Positions 1 through 9,770 of a stretch of DNA of 64,000 nt are shown here, in pieces. Origin of the DNA: Eledone cirrhosa (lineage: Eukaryota > Mollusca > Cephalopoda > Octopoda > Eledonidae); contig OZ024743.1 in assembly GCA_964016885.1 (NCBI GenBank), forward strand, positions 172,553,176-172,617,175, read 5' to 3'. Positions within the stretch are counted from its first letter, which is position 1. Each line of letters begins with the position of its first letter. The notes below the pieces were generated by a model. It saw nothing but the letters and a program-made list of their open reading frames with translations, was not told the DNA's origin and made no database searches. Position numbers and translations under genes: made by a program.

Positions 1-47
1 CAATAATAATAAGGTTACTGATAATAATAGTAGTAGTGGTAGCAGTA

Positions 48-150
48 ATAGTTAACTTCGACGGGATTTGAACTCAGACCGTAAAGAGACGTAATTGTGC
101 TGGAAAGCATGGCGTCCGACTCTCTACCGATACTGCCAATTCACTGCCCC
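48..150 (-). mobile_element. tRNA-derived SINE, partial (head half)
   Basis: Reverse-complemented head of the SINE that recurs through the window. The box-B-like stretch (reverse complement of gggatttgaactcaga) and the box-A-like end (reverse complement of ctctaccgatactgcca) are both visible. The 3' half and ATT tail are missing, so the copy is truncated. Polymerase III promoter function is inferred from the tRNA-like boxes. Confidence 0.75.
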
Positions 151-317
151 TAACAATAACAATAATAACATGGAAAAAGTGGGGAAACTTTACCCATCCT
201 CACTATTATCAACCGTCAGTTGACCAATCGGACATTAAATCAATCGGCAATCCCTCAACTTTTTCATAGACACATCCTCTCACCCAACGTTACCATTAAT
301 CCTCACCCCTATTAACA

Positions 318-501
318 TAATTGTTTCTACTTTTGGCACACGGCCAGCAATTATCCCAGTGTATTACTGGTACTTTATTTTATCGACCACGCAAGGATGA
401 AAGGCAAAGTTAACCTCGGCGGGATTTGAACTCAGACCATAAAGGGGCATAACTCTTTGCTGCAAAGCATAGCGTCCGACCCTCTACCGATACTGCCTTC
501 A
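318..501 (-). mobile_element. tRNA-derived SINE, near full length
   Basis: Minus-strand copy running from the tail (reads as attgtttctacttttggca on the plus strand) to the tRNA-like head ending at ctctaccgatactgcc. The same roughly 185-bp unit recurs at 584, 3217, 30778 and 38077. Box B is around 425-445. Nothing in it codes for protein. Such SINEs are mobilised in trans by a LINE; which one is not evident here. Confidence 0.85.
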
Positions 502-583
502 ACCTTAATCATCCATCTCTTATCATTGTCTTTTTACTTTTTATTCTCTATTTATTGGTTTTTATTATTTTTATTTTGGCGGT

Positions 584-768
584 GGATTGGCAGTATCGGT
601 AGACGGTCGGACGCCATGCTTTGACGTATAGAGTTGCGGCCCTTTCCATTCTGAATTCAAATCCCGCCGAGGTTAACTTTGCCTTTCATCCTTACGGGGT
701 CGATAAAATAAAGTACCAGTAATATACTGGTTAATTGCTGGTCTTGTGCCAAAATTAGAAACAATTAT
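584..768 (+). mobile_element. tRNA-derived SINE, near full length
   Basis: Plus-strand copy. It starts with the box-A-like ggcagtatcggtaga, has the box-B-like gaattcaaatcccgcc near 653, and ends with the tail ccaaaattagaaacaatt followed by att units. It lies just beyond the broken 3' side of the minus-strand APE LINE copy 1. Confidence 0.85.
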
Positions 769-824
769 TATTGTTATTGTCATTACCATTTTACGCATCT
801 ATCCACTCATCATTACAACTATTA

Positions 825-2899
825 CTAGCAATTTAACCGGTCCGTCCGTCCAGCGCCCGATGACGCTGTTGGGCGGCATGGAGCTGCAGGCCCACCGACT
901 TTTCCTGGTTGATCATTGCTCCTGTCACCGCTTCGTATTCTCTTACTGTAGTGCCGATCGCCTCGGTGTGTTTGGCGGAAATATCGTCCGCATATGCTGA
1001 CACGGATCTTCCACATCCTAGTTCGCGCGAGACCCCTCAACGTCTCCAGTTTGTGCAGTAATGGCTCGAGAGTCAATACATACAAGAGGGGACATCCTTG
1101 GCGGACCGAGCGCATGATGTTGAACGGTTCCGAAAGGTTACCGTTCACTCTCATCACAGAGCAAATGTCGCTGTGCATGGCCACTGATCTAAATTGATCA
1201 AGGACCCACCGGTGCCAGGTTCCCTAGCAACCCTCTCCACGATATATCGCATGAGGTGGAAGTTGTCGTGGATGGATCTGTCGGGAATGGCACATGTCTG
1301 CGCCTCTTCCACCAGACCATCAACGACAAGCGCCAACCTCTTTGCTAGCACCTTGGCCAAAATCTTGAACACTGTGTTTAGCAGAGTTATGGGCCTGAAA
1401 TTATCTATGTTATCCCCCTTGTTCGGATCCTTTCCCAGCAGCGCCACAGCTCCTCGGCTCACAGAGCTGGGAATACTCCCGTTCTGTTGCAGTAGACGTC
1501 CGCCAAAAGGCCTCTGACATCTGGCATCTGTACGTAAAGTTCATAGGGCAGACCATCCAAACCAGGCGATTTACCCCTTGTGCAGCCAGTCATTGCCTCC
1601 CGTATTTCAGCGGCTGTTATCAGCTTTGGACAACACTCCGCCTCAGTGGCCGAGAGTTAGACACTAAAGTCCGTCGAGGTAGACACTAAAGTCCATCCCT
1701 CGATCCGGCCCGCCGCTGCCCCCGAACAGCTGAGCGAAGTGTCGCTGAAAAACTTCATACATTTGCCCGGGATCGAGTAGCATGCGCCCGTCGTGGTCCA
1801 CCACTCGGGCCCATTGAACGGCTTTCGTCCCCTCGTGTCTGAGAGTGCGCACCCTAGCTCTGACAACGCAGCCTTCGTGCTTTGCATTGAAGAATTGGTC
1901 AAGGGCCAATTTCGGCGCAAGTACGTCGGTAGCCATGCCTTTGCTAAGCGCCTCGTCTAATTTTCTAACTAGTTCTCCCTCTGCTCTATTTTTCTCTATT
2001 GTTAAAGCCTTACTAAAGCTAATGAACTCTATTCTAAACGATCTTTTGAGAGCAAACCACCTTTTGTTGTTGACTATGGCCCCCGTCAATGTTCGCTTAA
2101 CTAGTTCGATAATCCGGTCTCTGTAGGCCTTGCGCGCTGGTAAGGACGCGTTTAGCTTCCAGTAGCCGGGTCCTCGTCTATGAAGCCTATCTAAGTCAAG
2201 CACACAGATCACGAATTTCTGGTCCGTGTAGCTGACTATCTTGAATTGTGGACAGTCTATGCTAGACATATCTATTTCCCTACAAAATACTCTATCTAGA
2301 TATGATCTGGATGAACCGATGCTGTTTGTTCAAGTCCACATTGGCACATTCGGGAAATCCAATCGGTACCTGTCAGATAGTTCAAAACGCCTGAGCAGGT
2401 TGGTGAGGCTTTTGCACCCTCCTCCCCTATCCGCTAATCCCACACAGTCCCAGCGTGCATCTAAGATCCCGTTCCAGTCGCCCACTAACACTAAAGAGCG
2501 GGACGTTCCAAGAAAGGTCTCCAGACGCCGGAAGAAATCAGGCCGCCCTGCTCCTGTCGGGGCATAGACGGCCACTAACCTGAAAGCTTGCCCGTCTCCG
2601 CTGGTCACGTCCAGCACCACCAACTTACCTTCTGGGTCCAGGAAGATGGCCCGTATGGCGAGATCCAAACCCCTCCGAAAAAGCACATCAACTCCTCCCC
2701 CCGATCCCGGACGGCTGGGAGATGCGTATACATCGTAGCCGCCGAAGATCAGTGCGAAGGCCCGTGCTTCGGAGATGCTGGTCTCGCTGATGGCCACTAC
2801 ATCTATGTTTAGTGACCTGAGGTCGTTGAGCAGGTGTCCTTGCTTCCATGACGACCCCAAGCCACGCGCATTTATGCTGCTTTTTCTGAGTGAGGTCAT
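825..2899 (-). pseudogene. ORF2 remnant (APE endonuclease + RT) of APE LINE copy 1
   Basis: The minus-strand reading starts at 2899 with an APE-type endonuclease: ISET, YAPTG and GDWN motifs. It then enters a linker and the RT domain, where RT-1 (RPITLLN) and the motif-A start (LINLDQ) are visible. Compared with copy 2 it has many small deletions, for example near 885, 975, 1090 and 1190, which break the frame and remove part of RT motif A. The endonuclease TDH motif reads TDQ near 2228, so the catalytic histidine is lost as well. The element family normally nicks DNA and reverse-transcribes its own RNA. This copy cannot. Confidence 0.8.
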
Positions 2900-2999
2900 G
2901 TTGAAATGGAGTGGAAAAGATGGGAAAGACCACTTACCTTACTTCTCGTAGAGGAAGGATGGTTTGTCCATCCTTTTCACTGCTTGTGGCCTTCTCCGG

Positions 3000-4564
3000 A
3001 AGGATGTCCTTATAAATCCTCCTGGAGAGTGTTTGTCGGAAGTCTCCGATGTCTTTGGGGAATTTTTGTTTTAGTGTCGTGTACGTTTTCTGTGTGATGC
3101 GAGTGATTTGTATGTGTGGAGGTGGTATGAACTTTTGGGTTGTTGTGTAGTCTTTTTCTGTGATGCTGGTGTTGTGTTGCATGTAGTGTAATAATTGGTT
3201 GTTGTTCAAATTTAATTGTTTCTACTTTAGGCACAAGGCCAGCAATTACCCAGTGCATTACTGGTACTTTATTTTATCGACCCCGTAAGGATGAAAGGCA
3301 AAGTCAACCTCGGCGGGATTTGAACTCAGATCGTAAAGGGACGTCACTATGCGTCAAAGCATGGCGTCCGTCCCTCTACCGATACTGCCAATCCACCCCT
3401 TGTTGTAATAATTGGTTGTTGTTCAAATTTAATGCTGTGTAGTGTGTATCGTTTTGGTTGTTTTGTTTTGTTTGCGTTTGTTGTGGGTTTGTTTCTGTTA
3501 CGCTTTTTGGTGACTTTTGTGGTGTTGATGATGGTGGTGTTGGGGTTAATGATGGTGATGGTGTTGGTGTTTGTGGTGATGGGGTTGGTGATGCTGGTGT
3601 GGATGGTGGCATATCTGTCCTAACTTTTTTGTATGATAATTTATTTGTTTCCCTCTGTATTTTGTTTTTGGAGGGGGAAGGAAGAGGATTTTTTTCTTTT
3701 TTTGGTTTCTTTTTTTCGTTTTTCCTGATACCGTTTCCCACTCCTCGTCGTCACAATCTGTCTCCAGTTGCGATAAGCCGGGGAGTGGAAAATCCTCCAC
3801 ATGCGTTGGTTTTGGTTGTGGCGTGGTGGATGGTGTAGGCGCTAGTGCTAGTTCTGGCGCGTTGGGTGGTGCTGGTGTTGGTTTTGCTACTGTAGCTGGG
3901 GTTGTTGCTGTTACAGTTGCTTCTGTTGTTGCTGCTACAGTTGTTGTTGCCATTTCTGCTGCTGGTGCTGTTGATGGTTGAGTCACTGGGGTTGGTAAGA
4001 GAGGTGGCCTCAACCTTTTAGCCTGAGGGCAGAAAGCCCTCAGGTGGGTTGCTTCACCACAAACGACACACCTAGGTCTTCTGCCCTCGACAATTACCGT
4101 GACGTGGCTGCCGTCAGTGAGGTCTATTACCTCTGGGATCTCCTCAATGCTTTTATGGTCCGCTTGGATTAGGAGCTCCATCCCAGATCCGGACCAGTTC
4201 TCCTGCTTTTCTTTCGCTATTTCTTGGTGTTAGCCTCGATGCCGGCGAGGACGGCAACCATTAGCCAGGGAATTTCGATGGCCGGTGGAACGTGGGTCAC
4301 CCTGATCTTCACAAGTCTCTGGCCACAATAGCTTGGGGTGAGTGCGAAGTCGTCACTTCTTAATGGGGTCATGGAGTGTTCTCTGGCCTCCTGTGGTATT
4401 TCAAAGAACACGTCCACGGTTCCATACTTCTGCCCACGTCTGATGTGGGGGTTTTTTGCCCACACATGTCCCAAAGCTTTCTGTATTTGGGACTCGGATG
4501 CCCGTTCCACTCGGCGCGATTTTATGTTAATTGTCCGATAAGACACGGTGCATAGGCGACACAT
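3000..4564 (-). pseudogene. ORF1 (Gag-like, CCHC) remnant of APE LINE copy 1
   Basis: Minus-strand ORF1 remnant in two main pieces (4564-4217 and 4181-3546). The N-terminal half corresponds to the conserved block that begins near RRLCTVSYRT in copy 2. A single zinc knuckle (CVVCGEATHLRAFC, CX2CX4HX4C) lies near 4080, followed by a Pro/Thr-rich low-complexity tail. Frames shift between the pieces and a SINE insertion at 3217-3403 splits the C-terminal region. Proteins of this type bind element RNA in the RNP. The true N-terminal part present in copy 2 has been deleted. Confidence 0.75.
3217..3403 (-). mobile_element. tRNA-derived SINE inserted in APE LINE ORF1
   Basis: Complete minus-strand SINE from the tail (tgtttctactttaggcac) to the head (ctctaccgatactgcca). 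It is flanked by a 30-bp direct repeat (3187-3216 and 3404-3433), the target-site duplication. Copy 2 of the host LINE shows the uninterrupted site near 22965-22995. This is a clean, datable insertion. Confidence 0.93.
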
Positions 4565-4784
4565 GTTTCAATTTGCCTTCGCTGACTTTGTGCTAATAGC
4601 TTGATCTGATCAATTCCTAAATCAGTTAGTAACTATTTTTTAGTGTCCTTTTCAGAAATCAATGTATGTGCAATTATATACAGTTAACAATAACAATTTT
4701 CCATAAATGGCAATTTTAAACAACTGAAAATAACAAACCTTTGCGGAGCTCACGATGATGCGATTTACTACGTAGGTGGCCTAT

Positions 4785-4787
4785 AAC

Positions 4788-4837
<50 letters not shown>
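4785..4837. repeat. (AAT)n microsatellite
   Basis: About 17 AAT units separate the 5' end of the minus-strand APE LINE from the 5' end of the plus-strand RLE LINE A. They act as the boundary of both elements. Confidence 0.97.
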
Positions 4838-5003
4838 GGGAAGAAGACGCACGATGTGACGGAGGTCATGAAATCGCTCCCGTAAGTTTTGAATTTTTAA
4901 CATATTTAAATCATTTGTGAAATAACAACTCTTAGTACAAATGCTACGTAAAGCACCCGGCTTGAGCCCCAAAAAAATTCGGACCCAAAATATATTGTTA
5001 TAA

Positions 5004-5648
5004 GGCTCAAATATTCAAATATTCAACTTTGTATTGTACACTGTATATCCAAAAAAAAATGGCTATAAATGGAAGAAGAAGAACCCCCCCCCCCTCCTCT
5101 CCTCTGGCTACACTATATAGGACAGCTAAACTCACCAACACCAGAAACTAGATACACCACCCACCCCATCATCTGTGTACACTGAACACAACAGCATTTT
5201 CACCTTCACCGCCACCGCTCACTACGGCCATCATTACCACCACTATCCCATCACCGCCGCCACCACCCCTTGACTCCTTCACTGCTGCTGCCACCGCTAC
5301 AGCACCATCACTACAGTAATACGGCTCAAATATTCAAATATTCAACTTTGTATTGTACACTGTATATCCAAAAAAAAAATAAAATGGCTATAAATGGAAG
5401 AAGAAGAACCCCCCCCCCCCTCCTCTCCTCTGGCTACACTATATAGGACAGCGAAACTCACCAACACCAGAAACTAGATACACCACCCACCCCATCATCT
5501 GTGTACACTAAACACAACAGCATTTTCACCTTCACCGCCACCGCTCACTACGGCCATCATTACCACCACTATCCCATCACCGCCGCCACCACCCCCTGAC
5601 TCCTTCACTGCTGCTGCCACCGCTACAGCACCATCACTACAGTAATAC
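5004..5648 (+). repeat. Tandem duplication in the 5' UTR of LINE A
   Basis: Two nearly identical units of about 320 bp (5004-5322 and 5323-5648). Each starts ggctcaaatattcaaatatt and contains a TATA-like ggctataaatgg, a C run, ctatatagg, and a CACC-rich stretch. Family 2 (LINE F) has one diverged unit at about 25258-25440. The units may be promoter monomers of the kind seen in other LINE 5' UTRs. This is inferred only. Confidence 0.85.
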
Positions 5649-6219
5649 GGTCGCATCACCGCCACCACTGCCTCGGTATCGACATCACCACCACCACTGT
5701 CTCAGTATCGCCAACGCCGCCAGTCTCTGCTGGCTACCACTTCCACATTATAGAATTCCTACTACTAACAAAGAGGAAGGCATCAAAATATATAGATAGA
5801 CTCAAAAAAAAAAAGAAAAAACAAACAACAAAAGCAGCACAGCAACAACAGTAAAAAACGAGAAAAACAGAGAAAAACAAAAACAAAAAAAGAAACCCCC
5901 AAAACGTAAAGAAAATAAGAATGAAGAGAGAAGCAGGCGGACGGACAGAGAAGAGGGGGGAAAAAGTAAAACTTAAAAAACAAAAACTAAGTCAGACATT
6001 CGAATACTACATTACAATGAAACTTATGCTTATTCATTTTTGGGGCCCTTTCTGCCCGGGTGTTTGTTTGTTTATGTGTGTCCGTATACAGCGTGGTGAT
6101 AATGCCACACAAGGGCCAAGTGGGATGGCGGATCCACAGATGGCTATGTAAACATACATTCGCCAATCCTCGATAAGAGTGTTTAAATATCGAACATAAA
6201 CAGTTCGAATAACGGTGAA

Positions 6220-9200
6220 ATGGAGACTAGAACGTCATGTGACAGACTCTCACCCAACAGGTGCCTCCTGGCTCAGCAGCAGGAACCTGACTGTCAACCA
6301 AATACTGCTGATGTTGGAGGAAGAAGAAGAAGGAAAGGGGCCAGAACCAACTGGACGAAAGAATTGAATAGAACTGTTATGCAATGCTACCTGAAAAGTA
6401 ACCCCAAGGAGAGGGGCTACAGGAGACGGATGCATAACATCTGGAACGAGATTGGTTTATTTAAATTAGATGAACAAAAATTGGCCGGGCAGGCTCGGGT
6501 AATAAGAACTAATGGGTGGATAAGCGAGCTGGAACTGGAGGAACTGAGCAGAGAGAATGGCTTGGAGATGGCGGGTGTAGTATGCCAGACAAGCGAGCCG
6601 GCGGGAAATGAAGGTGAGGAGGTCCTGAGAACGGAGGAACCACCCGAAGCAGACAATGATCTGAATACTGAGATAAATAATACCTGGAACAGAGAAACGG
6701 CCACTGAGGAGATGAATGCTGACGGGCTAGGACAAGATTCGGTTGACATCCTAAATTTAGTGGTAGATGAGTTGAACAATGATAGTGGGAGACCTATGAA
6801 CCTAAGATTTGTAGACAGGAAAAAGTTAAAAGAAACAACAGCTAAGGTAAACAAAGTCATCCCATACCTTGAGGCGAGGAGTCTTCACCAGTGCAACAAT
6901 ATCCTCAAAGCAACAGCAAATACGGTGAGGAAACTACTTGGTATAAAAGCGAGAGGAAACAACAGACAAGAAAGAGCAGAGCCGTGGTGGAAGAAGCGAC
7001 TGAGTGGGCAAATCGGGGAAATGAGAAATGACATAGGAAAGCTTGAGTCACTACTGAATGGGACACTAAAAAACATAGGCACTAAAAATAGACTGGAAAT
7101 AAAATACAAAACTAGGAGTAAAAAGCTAAATATTATCATAGAGGAATTGAAGCAACGCATTGTAGCAAAGAGTGCCAAAATCAGGCGATACGAGAACAGA
7201 GTCAGTCAGTATAAACAGAACCGCATGTTCGACAACAACCAGAAGATGCTGTTTGGACAGCTTGAGGGGAAAGAAAGAGGCAACGACTTGATCCCTGGGG
7301 CGGAACAAGCTAAAACATTCTGGAGAAGAATATGGGAGCAAGATGTTAGACACAATGCCCAGGCAGGGTGGATTGAGACAGTACAGAGGGAGATCGGTGA
7401 GCAGGCACAGCAACAGACTGATTTGAGTATCACAGTTGAAACTCTTAAGGGGCAAGCCAAAAAACTAACCAACTGGAAATCACCAGGCCCAGATGGTGTG
7501 CAGGGGTATTGGATTAAACATTTAACATCCCTCCACCCGAAGCTGACGGCCATGTTCAATGACTGCTTGGTGTCGGGTGAGGTGCCAGAGTGGTTGACAA
7601 AAGGTACCACAGTTCTGATAATGAAAGACCGAATCAAGGGTAATGATGTTACCAACTATAGACCTATCACATGTCTGCCCGTAAAGTGGAAACTGTTGAC
7701 GAGCATTGTGTCTGAGGAAATCTACCATCACCTCCACACAAACAACTTGTTGCCGGACGAACAGAAAGGATGCCGAAAGAAGTCACGTGGTACAAAGGAC
7801 CAGTTGCTTATTGATAAGATGGTAATGGGGAATTGCAGGAGGAGACACACTGATCTTGCCATGGGATGGATAGACTACAGAAAGGCATTTGACATGGTGC
7901 CTCATTCCTGGATCACCAAAAGCCTGGAGATCTTCAGGGTGGCAGATAACATCAGACAGTTGCTGGGCAGGAGTATGGGGTCCTGGGAGACAGAGTTGAC
8001 ATCAACTGGAGTATCCTTGGGAAGCGTGAAGATCAAGAGAGGTATCTTCCAGGGAGATAGCCTGTCCCCTCTGTTGTTTGTCCTTGCCCTGATGCCCTTG
8101 ACCATTATGCTGCGAAAAGTGAGAGCAGGATACAAGTTGGGAAGGGGAGAGCTTACCATCAATCACCTCCTCTTCATGGACGATCTTAAGCTCTTCGGGA
8201 AAAGTGAGAAGGAGTTGGATGTGCTTGTTGACACTGTCCGTATTTTCAGCAGTGATATATGTATGCAGTTTGGTATTGGTAAATGTGGAGTCATTGTGAT
8301 GAGGAGGGGTAGGTTGAGCAGAAGTAACGGGATCCAGATACCAACAGGTGAGATGATAAAGGAAATTGACTCTGAGGAAGGATACAAGTATTTGGGCGTT
8401 CTGGAGGCTGATGGCATAAAGAACAAAAAAATGAAGGAATTGTTAAGAACTGAATACATTCGGAGAGTAAGGAGCGTATTGAAGTCACATCTGAACAGCA
8501 GAAATGCCATAAGCGCAGTAAATTCCCGAGCTGTGTCTATTATTAGGTACAGTGCGGGAATTCTGAGATGGAATGTTGCTGAACAAAAAGAAATGGATAG
8601 GAAGACTAGGAAGCTATTGACTATCTACAACATGTTCCACAAGAGGAGTGATGTCGATAGACTCTACCTAAGGAGATCTGAGGGTGGAAGAGGTCTTATC
8701 AGCATAGAGGACTGTGTTCAGATGGAGAAAAACAACCTATACAAATACGTGACCTATAGTAAGGAGCCAATGCTCAGAGCTGTACTGAAGGAGGGGACAG
8801 TAGGCCAGGGGATACCCAAGGAGGAAATAACATCAAGGAGGAAGAGCAGCCTTAAGGGAAAATCCCTTCATAGTACCTTCTTTGAGAAAACTGAATTTAG
8901 AGATCCACAGACATGGAACTGGTTGAGAAGAGGAGACCTCAAAAAGGCTACAGAAGGAATGCTAATGGCTGCGCAGGAGCAGGCCCTCAAAACGAAGTGG
9001 TTGAAGCACCATATCTACAAGGAGGAGGCTAGCCCACTGTGCAGGATCTGTGGAGAGAGAGAGGAGACTGTGGCTCACATTGTGTCCGAGTGTAAACACC
9101 TAGCCCAGACCCACTATAAGGGCTGGAGACACGATGTGATGGGCAGGGTGATCCACTGGCACCTGTGCAAAGTAAACAATCTACCACATTCTGAGAAATG

Positions 9201-9612
9201 GTATGAGCATAGGCCAGAGGCGGTGATGGAGAACAGTCAGGTGAAGGTGCTGTGGGATTTTAGGATACAGACGGACAAAAAACTGGAGCACAATAGACCT
9301 GACCTGGTGGTTGTGGACAAAGAAAAAAGATCGTGCCTGATTGTGGATGTGGCCTGCCCGTTCGACACGAGAGTGCAAGAGAAGGAGAGGGAGAAAATTA
9401 ACCGATACCAGGACCTAAAGTGGGAGGTGAAAAGGATTTGGAACTGCCATGAAGTCAAAGTGATCCCGATTGTCATAGGCGCACTGGGGACTATCTCCAA
9501 AGGTTTCCAGGGATGGTTAAAGAAAATCGGCCCCTTCACGCTTTTTGGAACGCTTCAAAAGGCATGCTTGCTTGGAACGGCAAGAACCCTCCGATACGTC
9601 CTGAATATCTGA
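6220..9612 (+). CDS. Reverse transcriptase / restriction-like endonuclease, RLE LINE family 1 (1130 aa, intact)
   Basis: Single-ORF replicase of an RLE LINE. It would nick its target and prime reverse transcription of its own RNA. The N-terminus (about residues 35-115) is basic with spaced Trp/Tyr/Leu residues, reminiscent of a Myb/SANT-like DNA-binding fold, and is partly conserved in family 2. RT region: NWKSPGPDG near 418, motif A WIDYRKAFD near 549, motif B GIFQGDSLSP near 608, motif C FMDD at 652-655. A CCHC motif (C941, C944, H953, C958) precedes the endonuclease, with RPD (D1028) and IVD (D1043) as likely catalytic acids. No stop or frameshift interrupts it. The start is the first ATG of the open frame and is preceded by stops. 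By eye it is potentially competent. Confidence 0.9.
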   Translation: METRTSCDRLSPNRCLLAQQQEPDCQPNTADVGGRRRRKGARTNWTKELNRTVMQCYLKSNPKERGYRRRMHNIWNEIGLFKLDEQKLAGQARVIRTNGWISELELEELSRENGLEMAGVVCQTSEPAGNEGEEVLRTEEPPEADNDLNTEINNTWNRETATEEMNADGLGQDSVDILNLVVDELNNDSGRPMNLRFVDRKKLKETTAKVNKVIPYLEARSLHQCNNILKATANTVRKLLGIKARGNNRQERAEPWWKKRLSGQIGEMRNDIGKLESLLNGTLKNIGTKNRLEIKYKTRSKKLNIIIEELKQRIVAKSAKIRRYENRVSQYKQNRMFDNNQKMLFGQLEGKERGNDLIPGAEQAKTFWRRIWEQDVRHNAQAGWIETVQREIGEQAQQQTDLSITVETLKGQAKKLTNWKSPGPDGVQGYWIKHLTSLHPKLTAMFNDCLVSGEVPEWLTKGTTVLIMKDRIKGNDVTNYRPITCLPVKWKLLTSIVSEEIYHHLHTNNLLPDEQKGCRKKSRGTKDQLLIDKMVMGNCRRRHTDLAMGWIDYRKAFDMVPHSWITKSLEIFRVADNIRQLLGRSMGSWETELTSTGVSLGSVKIKRGIFQGDSLSPLLFVLALMPLTIMLRKVRAGYKLGRGELTINHLLFMDDLKLFGKSEKELDVLVDTVRIFSSDICMQFGIGKCGVIVMRRGRLSRSNGIQIPTGEMIKEIDSEEGYKYLGVLEADGIKNKKMKELLRTEYIRRVRSVLKSHLNSRNAISAVNSRAVSIIRYSAGILRWNVAEQKEMDRKTRKLLTIYNMFHKRSDVDRLYLRRSEGGRGLISIEDCVQMEKNNLYKYVTYSKEPMLRAVLKEGTVGQGIPKEEITSRRKSSLKGKSLHSTFFEKTEFRDPQTWNWLRRGDLKKATEGMLMAAQEQALKTKWLKHHIYKEEASPLCRICGEREETVAHIVSECKHLAQTHYKGWRHDVMGRVIHWHLCKVNNLPHSEKWYEHRPEAVMENSQVKVLWDFRIQTDKKLEHNRPDLVVVDKEKRSCLIVDVACPFDTRVQEKEREKINRYQDLKWEVKRIWNCHEVKVIPIVIGALGTISKGFQGWLKKIGPFTLFGTLQKACLLGTARTLRYVLNI

Positions 9613-9685
9613 GGCTGCAGGTAGTGGCTTGATATTCAATCCAACGGACTTTCCAGTTAACCAACGTCAATGACTGAGATTCAAG

Positions 9686-9687
<2 letters not shown>

Positions 9688-9769
<82 letters not shown>
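9688..9769. repeat. (AAT)n microsatellite
   Basis: About 27 AAT units form the 3' tail of LINE A and, at once, the 5' boundary of truncated LINE B. Confidence 0.97.
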
Positions 9770-9770
9770 G

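Larger units (their letters stand above)
822..4784 (-). mobile_element. APE-type (Tx1/L1-like) LINE, copy 1, decayed
   Basis: Minus-strand non-LTR retrotransposon homologous over most of its length to copy 2 (19003-24919). It keeps parts of ORF1 (Gag-like with a CCHC knuckle) and ORF2 (endonuclease plus reverse transcriptase). Alignment breaks at about 822, so the ORF2 C-terminus and 3' end are gone. Between about 4558 and 4647 roughly 630 bp of copy-2 sequence, including the start of ORF1, is replaced by about 90 bp. The 5' end abuts (AAT)n at 4785. A SINE interrupts ORF1 at 3217. It is clearly not autonomous. Confidence 0.85.
4838..9687 (+). mobile_element. Full-length RLE-type LINE A (R4/Dong-like, family 1)
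   Basis: Apparently complete element. It starts gggaagaagacgcacga directly after (AAT)n, has a 5' UTR of about 1.4 kb with a tandem duplication, one long ORF (6220-9612), a 3' UTR of about 75 bp ending gagattcaaggaat, and runs into (AAT)n. Known Dong-type elements target TAA repeats, and the (AAT)n on both sides of every copy fits that. Assignment to R4/Dong is inferred from the domain order (RT, CCHC, PD-D endonuclease) and target choice, not from a tree. Confidence 0.85.

Noticed and set aside
4838..4890. HDV-like ribozyme at the RLE LINE 5' end
   Set aside because: gggaa...gctccc could close a helix, but the enclosed region is too short for the nested double pseudoknot and the following sequence is unstructured by eye. 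A covariance search would be needed.
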